Of a stretch of DNA of 7,497 nt, positions 1 to 7,338 are shown piece by piece. Under the pieces are notes generated by a model. That model was not told the DNA's origin. It saw nothing but the letters and a program-made list of their open reading frames with translations, and ran no database searches. The stretch lies in contig JAISIB010000164.1 of assembly GCA_031262265.1 (NCBI GenBank), forward strand, positions 1-7,497, written 5' to 3'. Every line of letters begins with the position of its first letter. Within the stretch, counting starts at the first letter, position 1. This DNA comes from Prevotellaceae bacterium (GTDB lineage: Bacteria > Bacteroidota > Bacteroidia > Bacteroidales > Bacteroidaceae). A program made the position numbers and the translations under genes.

Positions 1-1
1 T

Positions 2-1156
2 GACCCCGCGCTGGTGGAATGGACAAAGATTCCCTACTCCGTCGTGGCTTCGGCCGAGCATGACGCGTTGGCTACCGAGATGGCACGCAAGAGTATGGTA
101 TTATTGCAAAACAAAAATAACGTATTGCCCTTACAAGCGAACGGTTTGACGGTAGCTGTTGTCGGCCCCAACGCCAACGATTCGGTTATGCAATGGGCAA
201 ATTATAACGGTACGCCTGCTCGCACCATTACCATTCTGCAAGGCATTAAGAACGCCGTCGGAGAAGAAAATGTCATCTACGAAGAAGGTTGCGCATGGGT
301 GGCCGACACATTGAATGGCCGTAAGATAAATCCGCAAGCCATCGCCCAACGAGTACAATCTGCGGACGTTATCATCTTTGTGGGCGGTATTACCCCTCGA
401 CTCGAAGGAGAAGAGATGAGAGTCAACTGGCCGGGATTCAGAGGAGGCGACCGTACGGATATTGAGCTACCTGCCATTCAACGCCAGGTCGTAGCTGCCT
501 TGCACAACACAGGCAAGCCGGTAGTCTTTGTGAACTGCTCCGGATCTGCTCTCGGTTTAGTACCGGAAACAGAAACCTGCGATGCGATTCTTCAAGCTTG
601 GTACCCGGGACAATCGGGCGGGACTGCCGTAGCCGACATTTTGTTCGGAAAATACAACCCTGCCGGTCGTTTGCCCGTGACGTTTTATAAAAACATTTCG
701 CAACTGCCCGATTTCGAGAACTACGACATGAAAGGGCATACCTACCGCTATAATGCCGAGACGCCACTATTTCCGTTCGGTTACGGACTGAGTTATACGA
801 CGTTCGACTATGGCGTAGCTACTTTTAATATGGAAAACCCGAAAGCAGGACAAGAGATTGTACTCACAGTGCCTGTCACAAACAGCGGAGATAGGGACGG
901 CGAAGAAGTTGTACAGGTCTATCTGAAAAAAGCAAACGACTTGGAAGGACCCATCAAAACGCTACGCGCATTCAAACGGGTAGTTATTCCGGCCGGACAA
1001 ACGCTACAAGTAGAGATTCCGTTGACGAGCCAACAATTGGAGTGGTGGAATGCAGATACAAACACGATGCATACCGGCGCAGGCTTATTTGAGGTAATGG
1101 TCGGCGGAAGTTCGCGTGATAGCGACCTCAAACGCTACGAATTATCATTGTTATAA
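2..1156 (+). CDS. GH3 beta-xylosidase/beta-glucosidase, C-terminal part (5' end outside window)
   Basis: C-terminal 384 residues of a family 3 glycoside hydrolase, which releases terminal sugars from beta-linked oligosaccharides and is usually exported in Bacteroidales. The frame is open to the window edge, and position 14 is an internal GTG (Val), so the start and the catalytic (beta/alpha)8 domain with the Asp nucleophile lie upstream. Seen here: the end of the linker (ARKSMVLLQN, then LPL), the alpha/beta sandwich domain (VAVVGPNAN onward) with the LEGEEM segment at 401-418 and GGDRTDIELP just after, a GQSGGTAVADILFGKYNPAGRLP block, the GYGLSYTTF motif near 780-806, and a C-terminal fibronectin III-like domain ending at the TAA. 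The LEGEE region probably carries or sits near the acid/base Glu; this is inferred from the family. No PA14 insertion is seen. The LEGEEM/GGDRTDIELP pattern favours the xylosidase-like branch, but substrate cannot be fixed. The gene is convergent with aroE. Confidence 0.93.
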   Translation, partial: DPALVEWTKIPYSVVASAEHDALATEMARKSMVLLQNKNNVLPLQANGLTVAVVGPNANDSVMQWANYNGTPARTITILQGIKNAVGEENVIYEEGCAWVADTLNGRKINPQAIAQRVQSADVIIFVGGITPRLEGEEMRVNWPGFRGGDRTDIELPAIQRQVVAALHNTGKPVVFVNCSGSALGLVPETETCDAILQAWYPGQSGGTAVADILFGKYNPAGRLPVTFYKNISQLPDFENYDMKGHTYRYNAETPLFPFGYGLSYTTFDYGVATFNMENPKAGQEIVLTVPVTNSGDRDGEEVVQVYLKKANDLEGPIKTLRAFKRVVIPAGQTLQVEIPLTSQQLEWWNADTNTMHTGAGLFEVMVGGSSRDSDLKRYELSLL

Positions 1157-1165
1157 GGAATACAG

Positions 1166-1194
1166 GTAGGGGCGCGTGCAATGCGCGTCTCTAC
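1166..1194 (+). repeat. GC-rich palindrome between convergent GH3 gene and aroE (REP-like or terminator hairpin)
   Basis: Bases 1166-1178 can pair with 1182-1194 around a 3-nt loop (1179-1181). In plus-strand RNA the 13-bp stem has nine Watson-Crick pairs and four G-U pairs; on the minus strand the G-U pairs become A-C mismatches, so the fold favours the GH3 transcript. The arms start GTAGGGGCGCG and end CGCGTCTCTAC, resembling dispersed GTAGGGGCG.../...CGTCTCTAC palindromes known from many bacterial genomes. No T-run follows on either side, so it is not a classical intrinsic terminator, but it could act as a 3' stabiliser. It contains the aroE stop codon (CTA at 1191-1193 on the plus strand). 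Only one copy is visible here, so the repeat-family assignment is an inference. Confidence 0.55.
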
Positions 1195-1928
1195 TTATTC
1201 CAAATCTCCCAAGCCGTAAACCCTTGCAACAGTAGCATTTCCAAGCCGTTCTTGACGGTAGCTCCTTGAGCGGCTCCGCGCTGCATAAAGAGTGTCTCGT
1301 TCGGATTGTAAAGCAGGTCGTATAAGAGATGACGTTCGGTCAAAAGTTCATAAGGAATGTCCGGACAAGTATCTACATGCGGGAACATACCGACGGGCGT
1401 GCAGTTTACTATCACCGTGAACGTTTCCATCACGGCGGGCGTTAGGTGTGTGTACGCGAGCTGTCCTTTTCTGGGCGTACGCGACACGAATACCGCCCGA
1501 ATACCCAAACTTTTCAATCCGTACGCAATAGCTTTTGCCGATCCGCCCGTACCTAATACTAACGCCTCACGGTGGTGCGGTTGCAAAAGCGGTTCGATAG
1601 ATTGCGTAAAGCCTGTCGCATCCGAATTATAACCGATGAGCCACGGCTTACTCTTCTTCTGCGTAAATTTTATCACGTTCACGGAGCCGATAGCTGCCGC
1701 TTCTGCATCCAATTCATCCAAATATGGAATCACCTGCTCTTTATATGGCAGCGTCACATTCAGGCCGCTTAGCGAAACGGAGGCGATAATTCGTTTGAGT
1801 TCGTCGATTGTTGGAATCTCAAAGTTAATATATTGCGCATCAATATTCTCCGAGCGAAACTTCTCATTGAAATAACCTTCCGAGAACGAATGTTGCAACG
1901 GATAACCGATAAGTCCGTACGTTTTCAT
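1191..1928 (-). CDS. aroE: Shikimate dehydrogenase (NADP+)
   Basis: Reduces 3-dehydroshikimate to shikimate with NADPH, in the cytosolic route to chorismate, aromatic amino acids and menaquinone. The 245-residue protein has the shikimate-binding N-terminus IGYPLQHSFS (S14 and S16), NVTLPYK with catalytic Lys63, Asn84, and NSDATGF with catalytic Asp103. It then has the dinucleotide loop VLGTGGSAKA (around 124-132) and SRT (149-151), the usual position of the NADP phosphate-binding NRT motif. The C-terminal NGLEMLLLQG segment is also present. It is shorter than the roughly 270 residues of the E. coli enzyme, as is usual in Bacteroidota, and all key residues are intact. The ATG at 1926-1928 lies 15 nt after the ubiE stop and has no clear Shine-Dalgarno. 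It is the last gene of the phoH-purC-ubiE-aroE run, and its TAG stop lies inside the palindrome at 1166-1194. Confidence 0.96.
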   Translation of the reverse strand: MKTYGLIGYPLQHSFSEGYFNEKFRSENIDAQYINFEIPTIDELKRIIASVSLSGLNVTLPYKEQVIPYLDELDAEAAAIGSVNVIKFTQKKSKPWLIGYNSDATGFTQSIEPLLQPHHREALVLGTGGSAKAIAYGLKSLGIRAVFVSRTPRKGQLAYTHLTPAVMETFTVIVNCTPVGMFPHVDTCPDIPYELLTERHLLYDLLYNPNETLFMQRGAAQGATVKNGLEMLLLQGFTAWEIWNK

Positions 1929-1943
1929 ATAAAGTGTGACTGT

Positions 1944-2705
1944 TTAGGATTGATCTATTTGATTTATCAAAGGTTTAGCGGCCGTATATAAAGTACATAT
2001 TCCGAAAGTGAACCTGCGAAAGGAGACTTTTACAAATCCCGCTTGCCGGATCTTCCCACAAAATGCTTCGCCTTGCGGAAAAGCGCGAATGCTTTCAGGC
2101 AGATAATGATACGCGTGGGCATCGCGTGAAAACAACCGACCTATGCGAGGGATGAACCACCGCGAATAAAGATTATAAAGCTGTTTCATCGGCCATTTTA
2201 CAGGGGTGCTCAGTTCTAAAATAACGAGGTGGCCACCCGGACACAGCACGCGCCATATCTCACGCAAACCGGTATCCGGATTTTCAAGGTTACGCACGCC
2301 AAACGCCACAGTCGCCGCATCAAAACTATTATCCGGAAATGAAAAAGAAAGGCAATCTTCCCGCGAGAAACGCAATCTATCACATCCGGCACGGCGCGCT
2401 TTCTCCCTACCGACTTGCATCATACCTTCCGAGACGTCCGTCGCATACATTTCGACCGGCCGGAGCATCCGATATGCCAGCAACGCAAAATCACCGGTAC
2501 CGGTAGCTACATCCAACACGCGCTTCGGACTATATGGACGTAACTTAGCGATAGCTTGCCGCCGCCAATAACGATCAATACCCCACGAAAGCGTATGATT
2601 CAGGCGGTCGTACATCGGAGCGATACGGTCGAACATGCGTTCGATTTGCTCCGCTTTACTTCCGTCGGTGCCGTAGGGTGTAACGAGGTTCTTCTCAACG
2701 GACAT
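1944..2705 (-). CDS. menG: Demethylmenaquinone methyltransferase (UbiE/MenG family)
   Basis: SAM-dependent C-methyltransferase that converts demethylmenaquinone to menaquinone, the final step in making the respiratory quinone; it probably acts at the cytoplasmic face of the membrane. The 253 residues show the UbiE signature at 32-48 (YD, LN, SWG, DRYWR), SAM motif I VLDVATGTGDF at 63-73, the acidic end of strand 2 (TDVS, 89-92), AFGVRN at 134-139, and RVLCPGG at 152-158, where Cys155 replaces the usual Lys. Ubiquinone synthesis is not expected in Bacteroidota, so a menaquinone role is inferred and either menG or ubiE is a valid name. The ATG shares one base with the purC TAA (TAATG), implying coupled translation. 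No Shine-Dalgarno is evident. It sits third in the operon, 15 nt ahead of aroE. Confidence 0.95.
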   Translation of the reverse strand: MSVEKNLVTPYGTDGSKAEQIERMFDRIAPMYDRLNHTLSWGIDRYWRRQAIAKLRPYSPKRVLDVATGTGDFALLAYRMLRPVEMYATDVSEGMMQVGREKARRAGCDRLRFSREDCLSFSFPDNSFDAATVAFGVRNLENPDTGLREIWRVLCPGGHLVILELSTPVKWPMKQLYNLYSRWFIPRIGRLFSRDAHAYHYLPESIRAFPQGEAFCGKIRQAGFVKVSFRRFTFGICTLYTAAKPLINQIDQS

Positions 2706-3643
2706 TAGAGGTATTTCCGTAAATTGTCTTCGATACGCGCTTTCAGATCCTCTGTCGTCGCTTTCACAAAGGGTTCACCTACAATATGCTCGTACAATTC
2801 TATATACCGCTCGCTCACCGATTCGACATACGCGTCAGTCATTTCGGGCACCTGCTGTCCGGCTTTACCCATGAAACCATGATCCATCAACCACTGACGC
2901 ACAAATTCTTTGGAGAGTTGCTTTTGCGGCTCACCCTTCGCCAACTTTTCTTCGTAACCTTCTGCATAAAAATAACGAGAAGAATCCGGCGTGTGTATTT
3001 CGTCTATCAAATAAACCTTACCAGCTCGCTTGCCGAATTCATACTTAGTATCTACCAATATAAGCCCTTTGGATGCAGCAATCTCCGTGCCTCTCCGAAA
3101 CAAAGCATAGGTATATTTCTCCATCAATTCGTAATCTTCCCGACTGACAAGGCCTTGTGCGATGATCTCCTCGCGCGAAATATTTTCATCGTGCCCGGCT
3201 TCTGCTTTTGTCGTAGGCGTAATGATCGGCGTGGGGAACGCTTGATTTTCGCGCATACCGTCCGGTAACGCGATGCCACACAGCGATCGCGCGCCGGCCT
3301 TATAATCGCGCCACGCACTACCGGTCAGATAACCACGAATAATCATCTCCACACGAAATCCTTCGCACTTCACGCCAACAGTTACCCTCGGATCGGGAGT
3401 AGCCAGTTTCCAATTCGGAACAATGTCGGCCGTTGCATCCAAAAACGTGGAAGCTATCTGATTCAGCACTTGTCCTTTATAGGGAATGCCCTTAGGTAAC
3501 ACCACGTCAAACGCAGATATGCGATCGGTAGCCACCATAACGAGTAAATCATCGTTGATTGTATAGACATCACGTACTTTCCCGTGATACACGCCCGTTT
3601 GTCCGGACAGATTAAAGTCGGTTCTTACTAATGCTTGGCTCAT
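2705..3643 (-). CDS. purC: Phosphoribosylaminoimidazole-succinocarboxamide synthase (SAICAR synthase)
   Basis: Joins CAIR and aspartate with ATP to make SAICAR in de novo purine synthesis (cytosol). The 312 residues start with the GKVRDVY ATP-binding loop (21-27) followed by ATDRISAFD (38-46). Signature 1 is FRVEMIIRGYLTGS (96-109), and signature 2, LILVDTKYEFG, spans about 194-204. The central region NQAFPTPIITPTTKAEAGHD contains the conserved TPTTK segment. The protein is clearly longer than the roughly 240-residue E. coli form and belongs to the longer class that also includes the yeast enzyme, with additional C-terminal sequence after the core. The ATG at 3641-3643 follows phoH by 12 nt with an AT-rich, SD-less leader. 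Its stop overlaps the ubiE start by one base. No purine-linked regulatory element is visible before it, so expression probably comes from the phoH promoter. Confidence 0.97.
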   Translation of the reverse strand: MSQALVRTDFNLSGQTGVYHGKVRDVYTINDDLLVMVATDRISAFDVVLPKGIPYKGQVLNQIASTFLDATADIVPNWKLATPDPRVTVGVKCEGFRVEMIIRGYLTGSAWRDYKAGARSLCGIALPDGMRENQAFPTPIITPTTKAEAGHDENISREEIIAQGLVSREDYELMEKYTYALFRRGTEIAASKGLILVDTKYEFGKRAGKVYLIDEIHTPDSSRYFYAEGYEEKLAKGEPQKQLSKEFVRQWLMDHGFMGKAGQQVPEMTDAYVESVSERYIELYEHIVGEPFVKATTEDLKARIEDNLRKYL

Positions 3644-3655
3644 GAATTTATATGT

Positions 3656-4618
3656 TTACTGTTCTTTTTTACTACTCTTCTGTTCTCTGTCAAACTTCTC
3701 GTATGCCTCCACGATACGGGTAACCAATTTGTGACGCACAATATCTTTCTTGTTCAGTTCGATAAACGCAATGCCCTTGACGGAGCGCAATATTTTGAGC
3801 GACTGCACCAAACCGGAAACCTGCGAGGCGGGCAAATCAATTTGCGTGATGTCACCCGTCACAATCATCTTCGTATTTAGCCCCATGCGCGTCAAAAACA
3901 TCTTTATCTGCTGGGTAGTCGTATTCTGCGCCTCATCGAGAATAACCACCGCATCATTCAGCGTCCGACCACGCATAAATGCCAGAGGAGCTATTTGAAT
4001 GACGTTTTGTTCCATGTATTCTTTTAATTTGGCAGCCGGTATCATATCTTGCAGCGCGTCATAAAGAGGCTGCAAATAAGGATCTATCTTTTCTTTCATG
4101 TCTCCGGGCAAAAAACCAAGCTTCTCGCCGGCCTCCACCGCAGGGCGACTCAAAATAATTCGCTTTATCTCTTTGTTTTTCAATGCTCGAACTGCCAACG
4201 CAATCGCCGTATATGTTTTTCCCGAACCTGCCGGACCCACTGCGAATAGCATGTCGTTATTCCGAAATGCTTCGACCAGCTTCAACTGATTGTCGCTACG
4301 CGGAATAATGGGTTTCCCCGTCACACTAAAAACGATGACCTCGCCCGTACGTTCCGCCTGCGGTGCATTTCCTTTGATAATATCAATAATAGCATCTTCT
4401 TTCAGCATATTATATTCGGCACCATAACGTTCCAGTCTGAGGATATTCTCCTCAAAAGCCGCCAATTCTGCCTCATCGCCCATCGCTTTCAACACATTGC
4501 CGCGCGCCACGATACGCAGCTTGGGGTACAATGCTTTTATCAACTGCAAGTTTGTATTATTGACGCCGTAAAAAATCACAGGGTCAACATCTTCCAGTAC
4601 GATGATCTTTTCTATCAT
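3656..4618 (-). CDS. phoH: PhoH-family ATPase
   Basis: Cytosolic P-loop ATPase of the PhoH family, related to the helicase superfamily 1 core. Its exact physiological role is unsettled; RNA-related functions have been proposed for relatives. The 320 residues comprise an N-terminal PhoH/KH-like region (about 1-100, including LYPKLRIVARGNVLKAMGD), Walker A GPAGSGKT at 128-135, a conserved ILSRPAVEAGEKLGFLPGD block, the FMRGRTL segment, Walker B ILDEAQN with DEAQN at 228-232, and TGDITQIDLP. The C-terminus is Lys-rich. The gene leads the four-gene run. Its ATG at 4616-4618 is preceded by a good Shine-Dalgarno (AAAGGAG, complement of 4625-4631) with 6-nt spacing, unusually strong for this window. 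In many genomes phoH-like genes neighbour ybeY; that gene is not in view here. Confidence 0.95.
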   Translation of the reverse strand: MIEKIIVLEDVDPVIFYGVNNTNLQLIKALYPKLRIVARGNVLKAMGDEAELAAFEENILRLERYGAEYNMLKEDAIIDIIKGNAPQAERTGEVIVFSVTGKPIIPRSDNQLKLVEAFRNNDMLFAVGPAGSGKTYTAIALAVRALKNKEIKRIILSRPAVEAGEKLGFLPGDMKEKIDPYLQPLYDALQDMIPAAKLKEYMEQNVIQIAPLAFMRGRTLNDAVVILDEAQNTTTQQIKMFLTRMGLNTKMIVTGDITQIDLPASQVSGLVQSLKILRSVKGIAFIELNKKDIVRHKLVTRIVEAYEKFDREQKSSKKEQ

Positions 4619-4624
4619 TTTTTG

Positions 4625-4631
4625 CTCCTTT
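4625..4631 (-). promoter_or_regulatory. Shine-Dalgarno site of phoH
   Basis: The minus strand reads AAAGGAG, 6 nt before the phoH ATG. It is one of only two clear Shine-Dalgarno matches in the window (the other precedes recG) and supports the chosen phoH start. The purC, ubiE and aroE starts lack one. Confidence 0.7.
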
Positions 4632-4655
4632 ACAATCAGCTATTCAAATTGCACG

Positions 4656-4663
4656 CAAATGTA
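4656..4663 (-). promoter_or_regulatory. Predicted -7 element for the phoH-purC-menG-aroE operon
   Basis: The minus strand reads TACATTTG, matching the Bacteroidota primary-sigma -7 consensus TAnnTTTG. Transcription would start a few bases further left, near 4650, giving a leader of roughly 30 nt that includes the phoH Shine-Dalgarno. No good TTG-type -33 element is visible about 20 bp upstream, so the call rests on the -7 box and its position. Confidence 0.55.
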
Positions 4664-4685
4664 AGAATAGTTCGGTGAAATCGTT

Positions 4686-4693
4686 TACCTTTG
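4686..4693 (+). promoter_or_regulatory. Predicted -7 element for the small exported protein gene
   Basis: TACCTTTG matches the Bacteroidota -7 consensus TAnnTTTG. The expected start near 4700 leaves a leader of about 17 nt before the ATG at 4717, which argues against translation from the upstream in-frame GTG at 4675. The -33 region is poor. The box is 22 bp from the opposing -7 box of the phoH operon, so the two promoters overlap and may compete or be co-regulated. Confidence 0.55.
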
Positions 4694-4716
4694 CACGCGA
4701 AGAAATAATATCGTTT

Positions 4717-5127
4717 ATGAAATACTTAAAAATCTCCATGGTTTTAGCAGCAAGCTTGCTTCTGCTCTCCTCCTTTGTTTTTGATGCCGACAAAAAGAAA
4801 GATAAAGTAAAATCCGTCTTTATCTTCGGCTTTTCCGCCTCGTTCACCGATACCATCGTCTACCTTACGGCCATTCAACAATTAGATAGTATCGAATTGA
4901 AGAAGAGTATGCTGCCCAATCGCGAAGACTATAGTTACCAGCTCAAAAACTATTTAGAATATGACCTTGGCGAAAAAAATCGCACGTGTGCCATATATTT
5001 CTCCGAGAAGCAGAAAGACATCGAAAAACAGCGCAACGCGCTACTGAATCGTTACCGGAATGGCACGCAAATACGCGAACTTGCACTGACTGACTTCAAA
5101 TTTGAAAAAGTGCAGCCGGCCGAATAA
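4717..5127 (+). CDS. Small exported protein of unknown function
   Basis: Not recognised as a named family; it resembles conserved hypothetical exported proteins of Bacteroidales, from memory only. The ATG at 4717 is preferred over the in-frame GTG at 4675, because it puts a basic N-terminus (MKYLK) directly before a hydrophobic stretch at about 7-22, a typical signal peptide, and because the predicted -7 box lies downstream of that GTG. The product is 136 residues. There is no lipobox Cys, so a periplasmic protein or an N-terminally anchored one is likelier than a lipoprotein. The remainder has a Lys/Asp-rich linker (25-32), a hydrophobic VFIFGFSASF segment followed by TDTIVYLTAIQ, then an apparently helical, charged region with NRTCAIYFS (single Cys91) and a Lys/Arg-rich EKQRNALLNRY stretch. 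The alternating pattern suggests a small alpha/beta fold. No enzyme motif is visible. It is monocistronic, divergent from phoH and convergent with recG. Confidence 0.8.
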   Translation: MKYLKISMVLAASLLLLSSFVFDADKKKDKVKSVFIFGFSASFTDTIVYLTAIQQLDSIELKKSMLPNREDYSYQLKNYLEYDLGEKNRTCAIYFSEKQKDIEKQRNALLNRYRNGTQIRELALTDFKFEKVQPAE

Positions 5128-5247
5128 ATAACTTACGGGCTTGTGATTTTTTTGCGGTTAGATAATTCACTCACAAAGGGAGAAAATAAATTCTGCGAGG
5201 GAGATATTTTCATGATTTCCCCGTCTTACACACGGGCATGCCGATGT

Positions 5248-7338
5248 TTAAGAAATCGCCGCCCAATTGACATTTGTTTTGCGTAGCTTTTTAAGTTGTT
5301 GCCAGAGAATATCGTGCTCGGCAACGGCTCCTGCGTCTATTACCTGACGAGCAATCTCACGCACATACTGCAACAATTGTCCATCTTTGGCCAAATCGGC
5401 AATTTTCAGCTCAAACGGAATGCCACTTTGCTGCGTTCCTTCGAGATCACCCGGCCCGCGCAATTTCAAATCCGATTCGGCAATCTCGAAACCGTCGTTC
5501 GTGCGCACCATAATCTCCAAACGCTTGCGCGTATCGTCGCTCAATTTGTAACTACTCACCAAAATGCAGTACGACTGGTCGCTCCCGCGCCCCACTCTGC
5601 CGCGTAGCTGATGCAACTGCGACAAACCGAAGCGTTCGGCATTCTCTATCACCATCACCGAGGCATTGGGTACGTTCACACCTACCTCAATCACCGTCGT
5701 CGCCACCATAATCTGCGCCGCTCCCGATACAAATTGCTCCATCTGCTCGTCTTTTTCGACAGACTTCATCTTTCCGTGTATTTTGACTACTCGGTAATCT
5801 GAGAACTCGGCACATATTTGTTCATAGCCTTCTTCCAAATTTTTTAAGTCTATCTTTTCGCTTTCCTGAATAAGCGGATAAACGATATAGACCTGCCTTC
5901 CTTTTTGTATTTCTTCACGAAGAAATTTATACAGAGCCGTTCGTTGATTGTCGAACTGATGTAGCGTAGCGATCGGCTTACGTCCGGGCGGCAACTCATC
6001 TATAACCGAAACGTCCAAATCCCCGTAGACTGTCATCGCCAACGTGCGTGGTATGGGGGTAGCCGTCATGACTAATATATGCGGCGGCCGTTCGTTTTTC
6101 GTCCACAAACGTGCTCGTTGCGCTACGCCAAAACGATGCTGCTCATCAATTACGACAAACCCCAAAGCCGCAAACTGCACTGTCTCCTCAATCACGGCAT
6201 GCGTGCCGATAAGTATGTGTATATTCCCACTTAATAAACCTTCGAGAATCCGTTCTCGCCGTTTTCCTCTCACCGATCCGGTCAACAATTCCACGCGAAC
6301 GCCCATTCCTTGCAACGAGTGGCATACCGTCTCATAGTGTTGATTGGCGAGGATTTCCGTAGGTGCCATCAAGCAAGCCTGATAACCGTTGTCAATAGCA
6401 ATAAGCATACTCATCAATGCCACCAGTGTCTTTCCGCTCCCCACATCGCCTTGCAACAAACGATTCATTTGCCTGCCTACCGCCATGTCTCGACGTATCT
6501 CTTTCAATACTCGCTTTTGCGCGTTCGTTAATTCAAAGGGGAGGTTGCGTTCATAAAAGGTATAAAAGTGTTTTCCTACCGACCCGAAAACATATCCGCG
6601 AAACTTTTGTTGGCGATCCTTCGCGTATCGTAGAATATTTAATTGCACGTAAAACAATTCCTCAAACTTTAATCGATACTGCGCACGGCGCAAGGAATCC
6701 GTATGAGTAGGGAAATGAATCGTACGCAAAGCCTCTGTCAACGGCATCAAGGAATTCGCGGCAATAAGATCAGGAGATAATGTCTCAGGCAATGAAGCCT
6801 CATTTATCAAGGAAATAACTGCCTGCATCATTTTTTCTATGGCGTGCGAATTCAGAAAACGGCGTTTCATCTTTTCTGTCGTATTATAATACGGCTGCAT
6901 GCCCATTGTTGTGAGATTAAGCGCTGCGGGGTCGTCCATATCGGGGTGCGCTATATTGATACGACCGTTAAATATATTCGGTTTGCCAAAGACAACGTAG
7001 TCTTTCCCCGTCTGATATTTTCCTATCACGTATTTCAAACCCTGAAACCAAACCAGATCGATTACGCCGCTCCCATCGGAAAAGTGCGCAATCAGCCGCT
7101 TGTTACGACCTTCGCCTGCCGTTTCAAAACTAAGAATACGCCCACGCACCTGTATATAGGGCATATTTCCATCCAACTCGTGAATCCGGTAAATACGACT
7201 GCGGTCGATATATTTATAAGGGAAGTAATACAGCAGATCGTGCAGAGAACGTATATTTAGCTCCTTGCTCAGGATAGCCGCACGCTGAGGACCGACGCCC
7301 GACACGTATTGAATATCTCGGGAGCTTAGGTCAAACAT
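5248..7338 (-). CDS. recG: ATP-dependent DNA helicase RecG
   Basis: Superfamily 2 translocase that remodels stalled replication forks and branch-migrates Holliday junctions. With the ATG at 7336-7338 it is 696 residues, a normal family length. The N-terminus has a helix-hairpin-helix-like SGVGPQRA and the FPYKYIDR segment, followed by the OB-fold wedge domain (about 60-150). Helicase motifs are complete: motif I GDVGSGKT 297-304, motif II DEQH 398-401 (the RecG variant of DEAH), motif III MTATPIPRT 424-432, and motif VI QLRGRVGRG at 577-585. The C-terminal RecG (TRG) region RGPGDLEGTQQSG follows. An upstream in-frame TTG at 7365 would add nine residues inside ispD. The ATG is preferred because GGGGAG (complement of 7345-7350) lies 6 nt before it. 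It overlaps the ispD stop by 8 nt, suggesting translational coupling. Confidence 0.97.
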   Translation of the reverse strand: MFDLSSRDIQYVSGVGPQRAAILSKELNIRSLHDLLYYFPYKYIDRSRIYRIHELDGNMPYIQVRGRILSFETAGEGRNKRLIAHFSDGSGVIDLVWFQGLKYVIGKYQTGKDYVVFGKPNIFNGRINIAHPDMDDPAALNLTTMGMQPYYNTTEKMKRRFLNSHAIEKMMQAVISLINEASLPETLSPDLIAANSLMPLTEALRTIHFPTHTDSLRRAQYRLKFEELFYVQLNILRYAKDRQQKFRGYVFGSVGKHFYTFYERNLPFELTNAQKRVLKEIRRDMAVGRQMNRLLQGDVGSGKTLVALMSMLIAIDNGYQACLMAPTEILANQHYETVCHSLQGMGVRVELLTGSVRGKRRERILEGLLSGNIHILIGTHAVIEETVQFAALGFVVIDEQHRFGVAQRARLWTKNERPPHILVMTATPIPRTLAMTVYGDLDVSVIDELPPGRKPIATLHQFDNQRTALYKFLREEIQKGRQVYIVYPLIQESEKIDLKNLEEGYEQICAEFSDYRVVKIHGKMKSVEKDEQMEQFVSGAAQIMVATTVIEVGVNVPNASVMVIENAERFGLSQLHQLRGRVGRGSDQSYCILVSSYKLSDDTRKRLEIMVRTNDGFEIAESDLKLRGPGDLEGTQQSGIPFELKIADLAKDGQLLQYVREIARQVIDAGAVAEHDILWQQLKKLRKTNVNWAAIS

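Noticed and set aside
131..767. Several minus-strand open frames opposite the GH3 gene
   Set aside because: The GH3 reading frame is continuous and carries conserved family motifs; the antisense frames overlap one another and show no family features.
2786..3268. 160-codon open frame on the plus strand opposite purC
   Set aside because: Antisense to intact PurC motifs, with no promoter or recognisable domain.
4675..4716. In-frame GTG extension of the small exported protein by 14 residues
   Set aside because: The extension spans the predicted -7 box, would place charged residues before the signal peptide, and has no ribosome site; the ATG at 4717 fits better.
5177..5204. Direct repeat AGGGAGA at 5177-5183 and 5198-5204, 21 bp apart
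   Set aside because: Two 7-nt copies in a purine-rich stretch are expected by chance, and no flanking gene start would use them as an operator.
5128..5247. Possible terminators in the convergent gap: a T-run at 5147-5153, TTGTGA/TCACAA at 5141-5146 and 5171-5176, CCCGT/ACGGG at 5220-5224 and 5232-5236
   Set aside because: The arms are only 5-6 bp, the longer loop is 24 nt, and the T-run is not preceded by a stable GC-rich stem. A terminator is likely somewhere here but no specific one can be supported.
6844..7260. 138-codon open frame on the plus strand opposite recG
   Set aside because: It lies wholly antisense to well-conserved RecG coding sequence and its translation resembles no known protein; it is a shadow frame.
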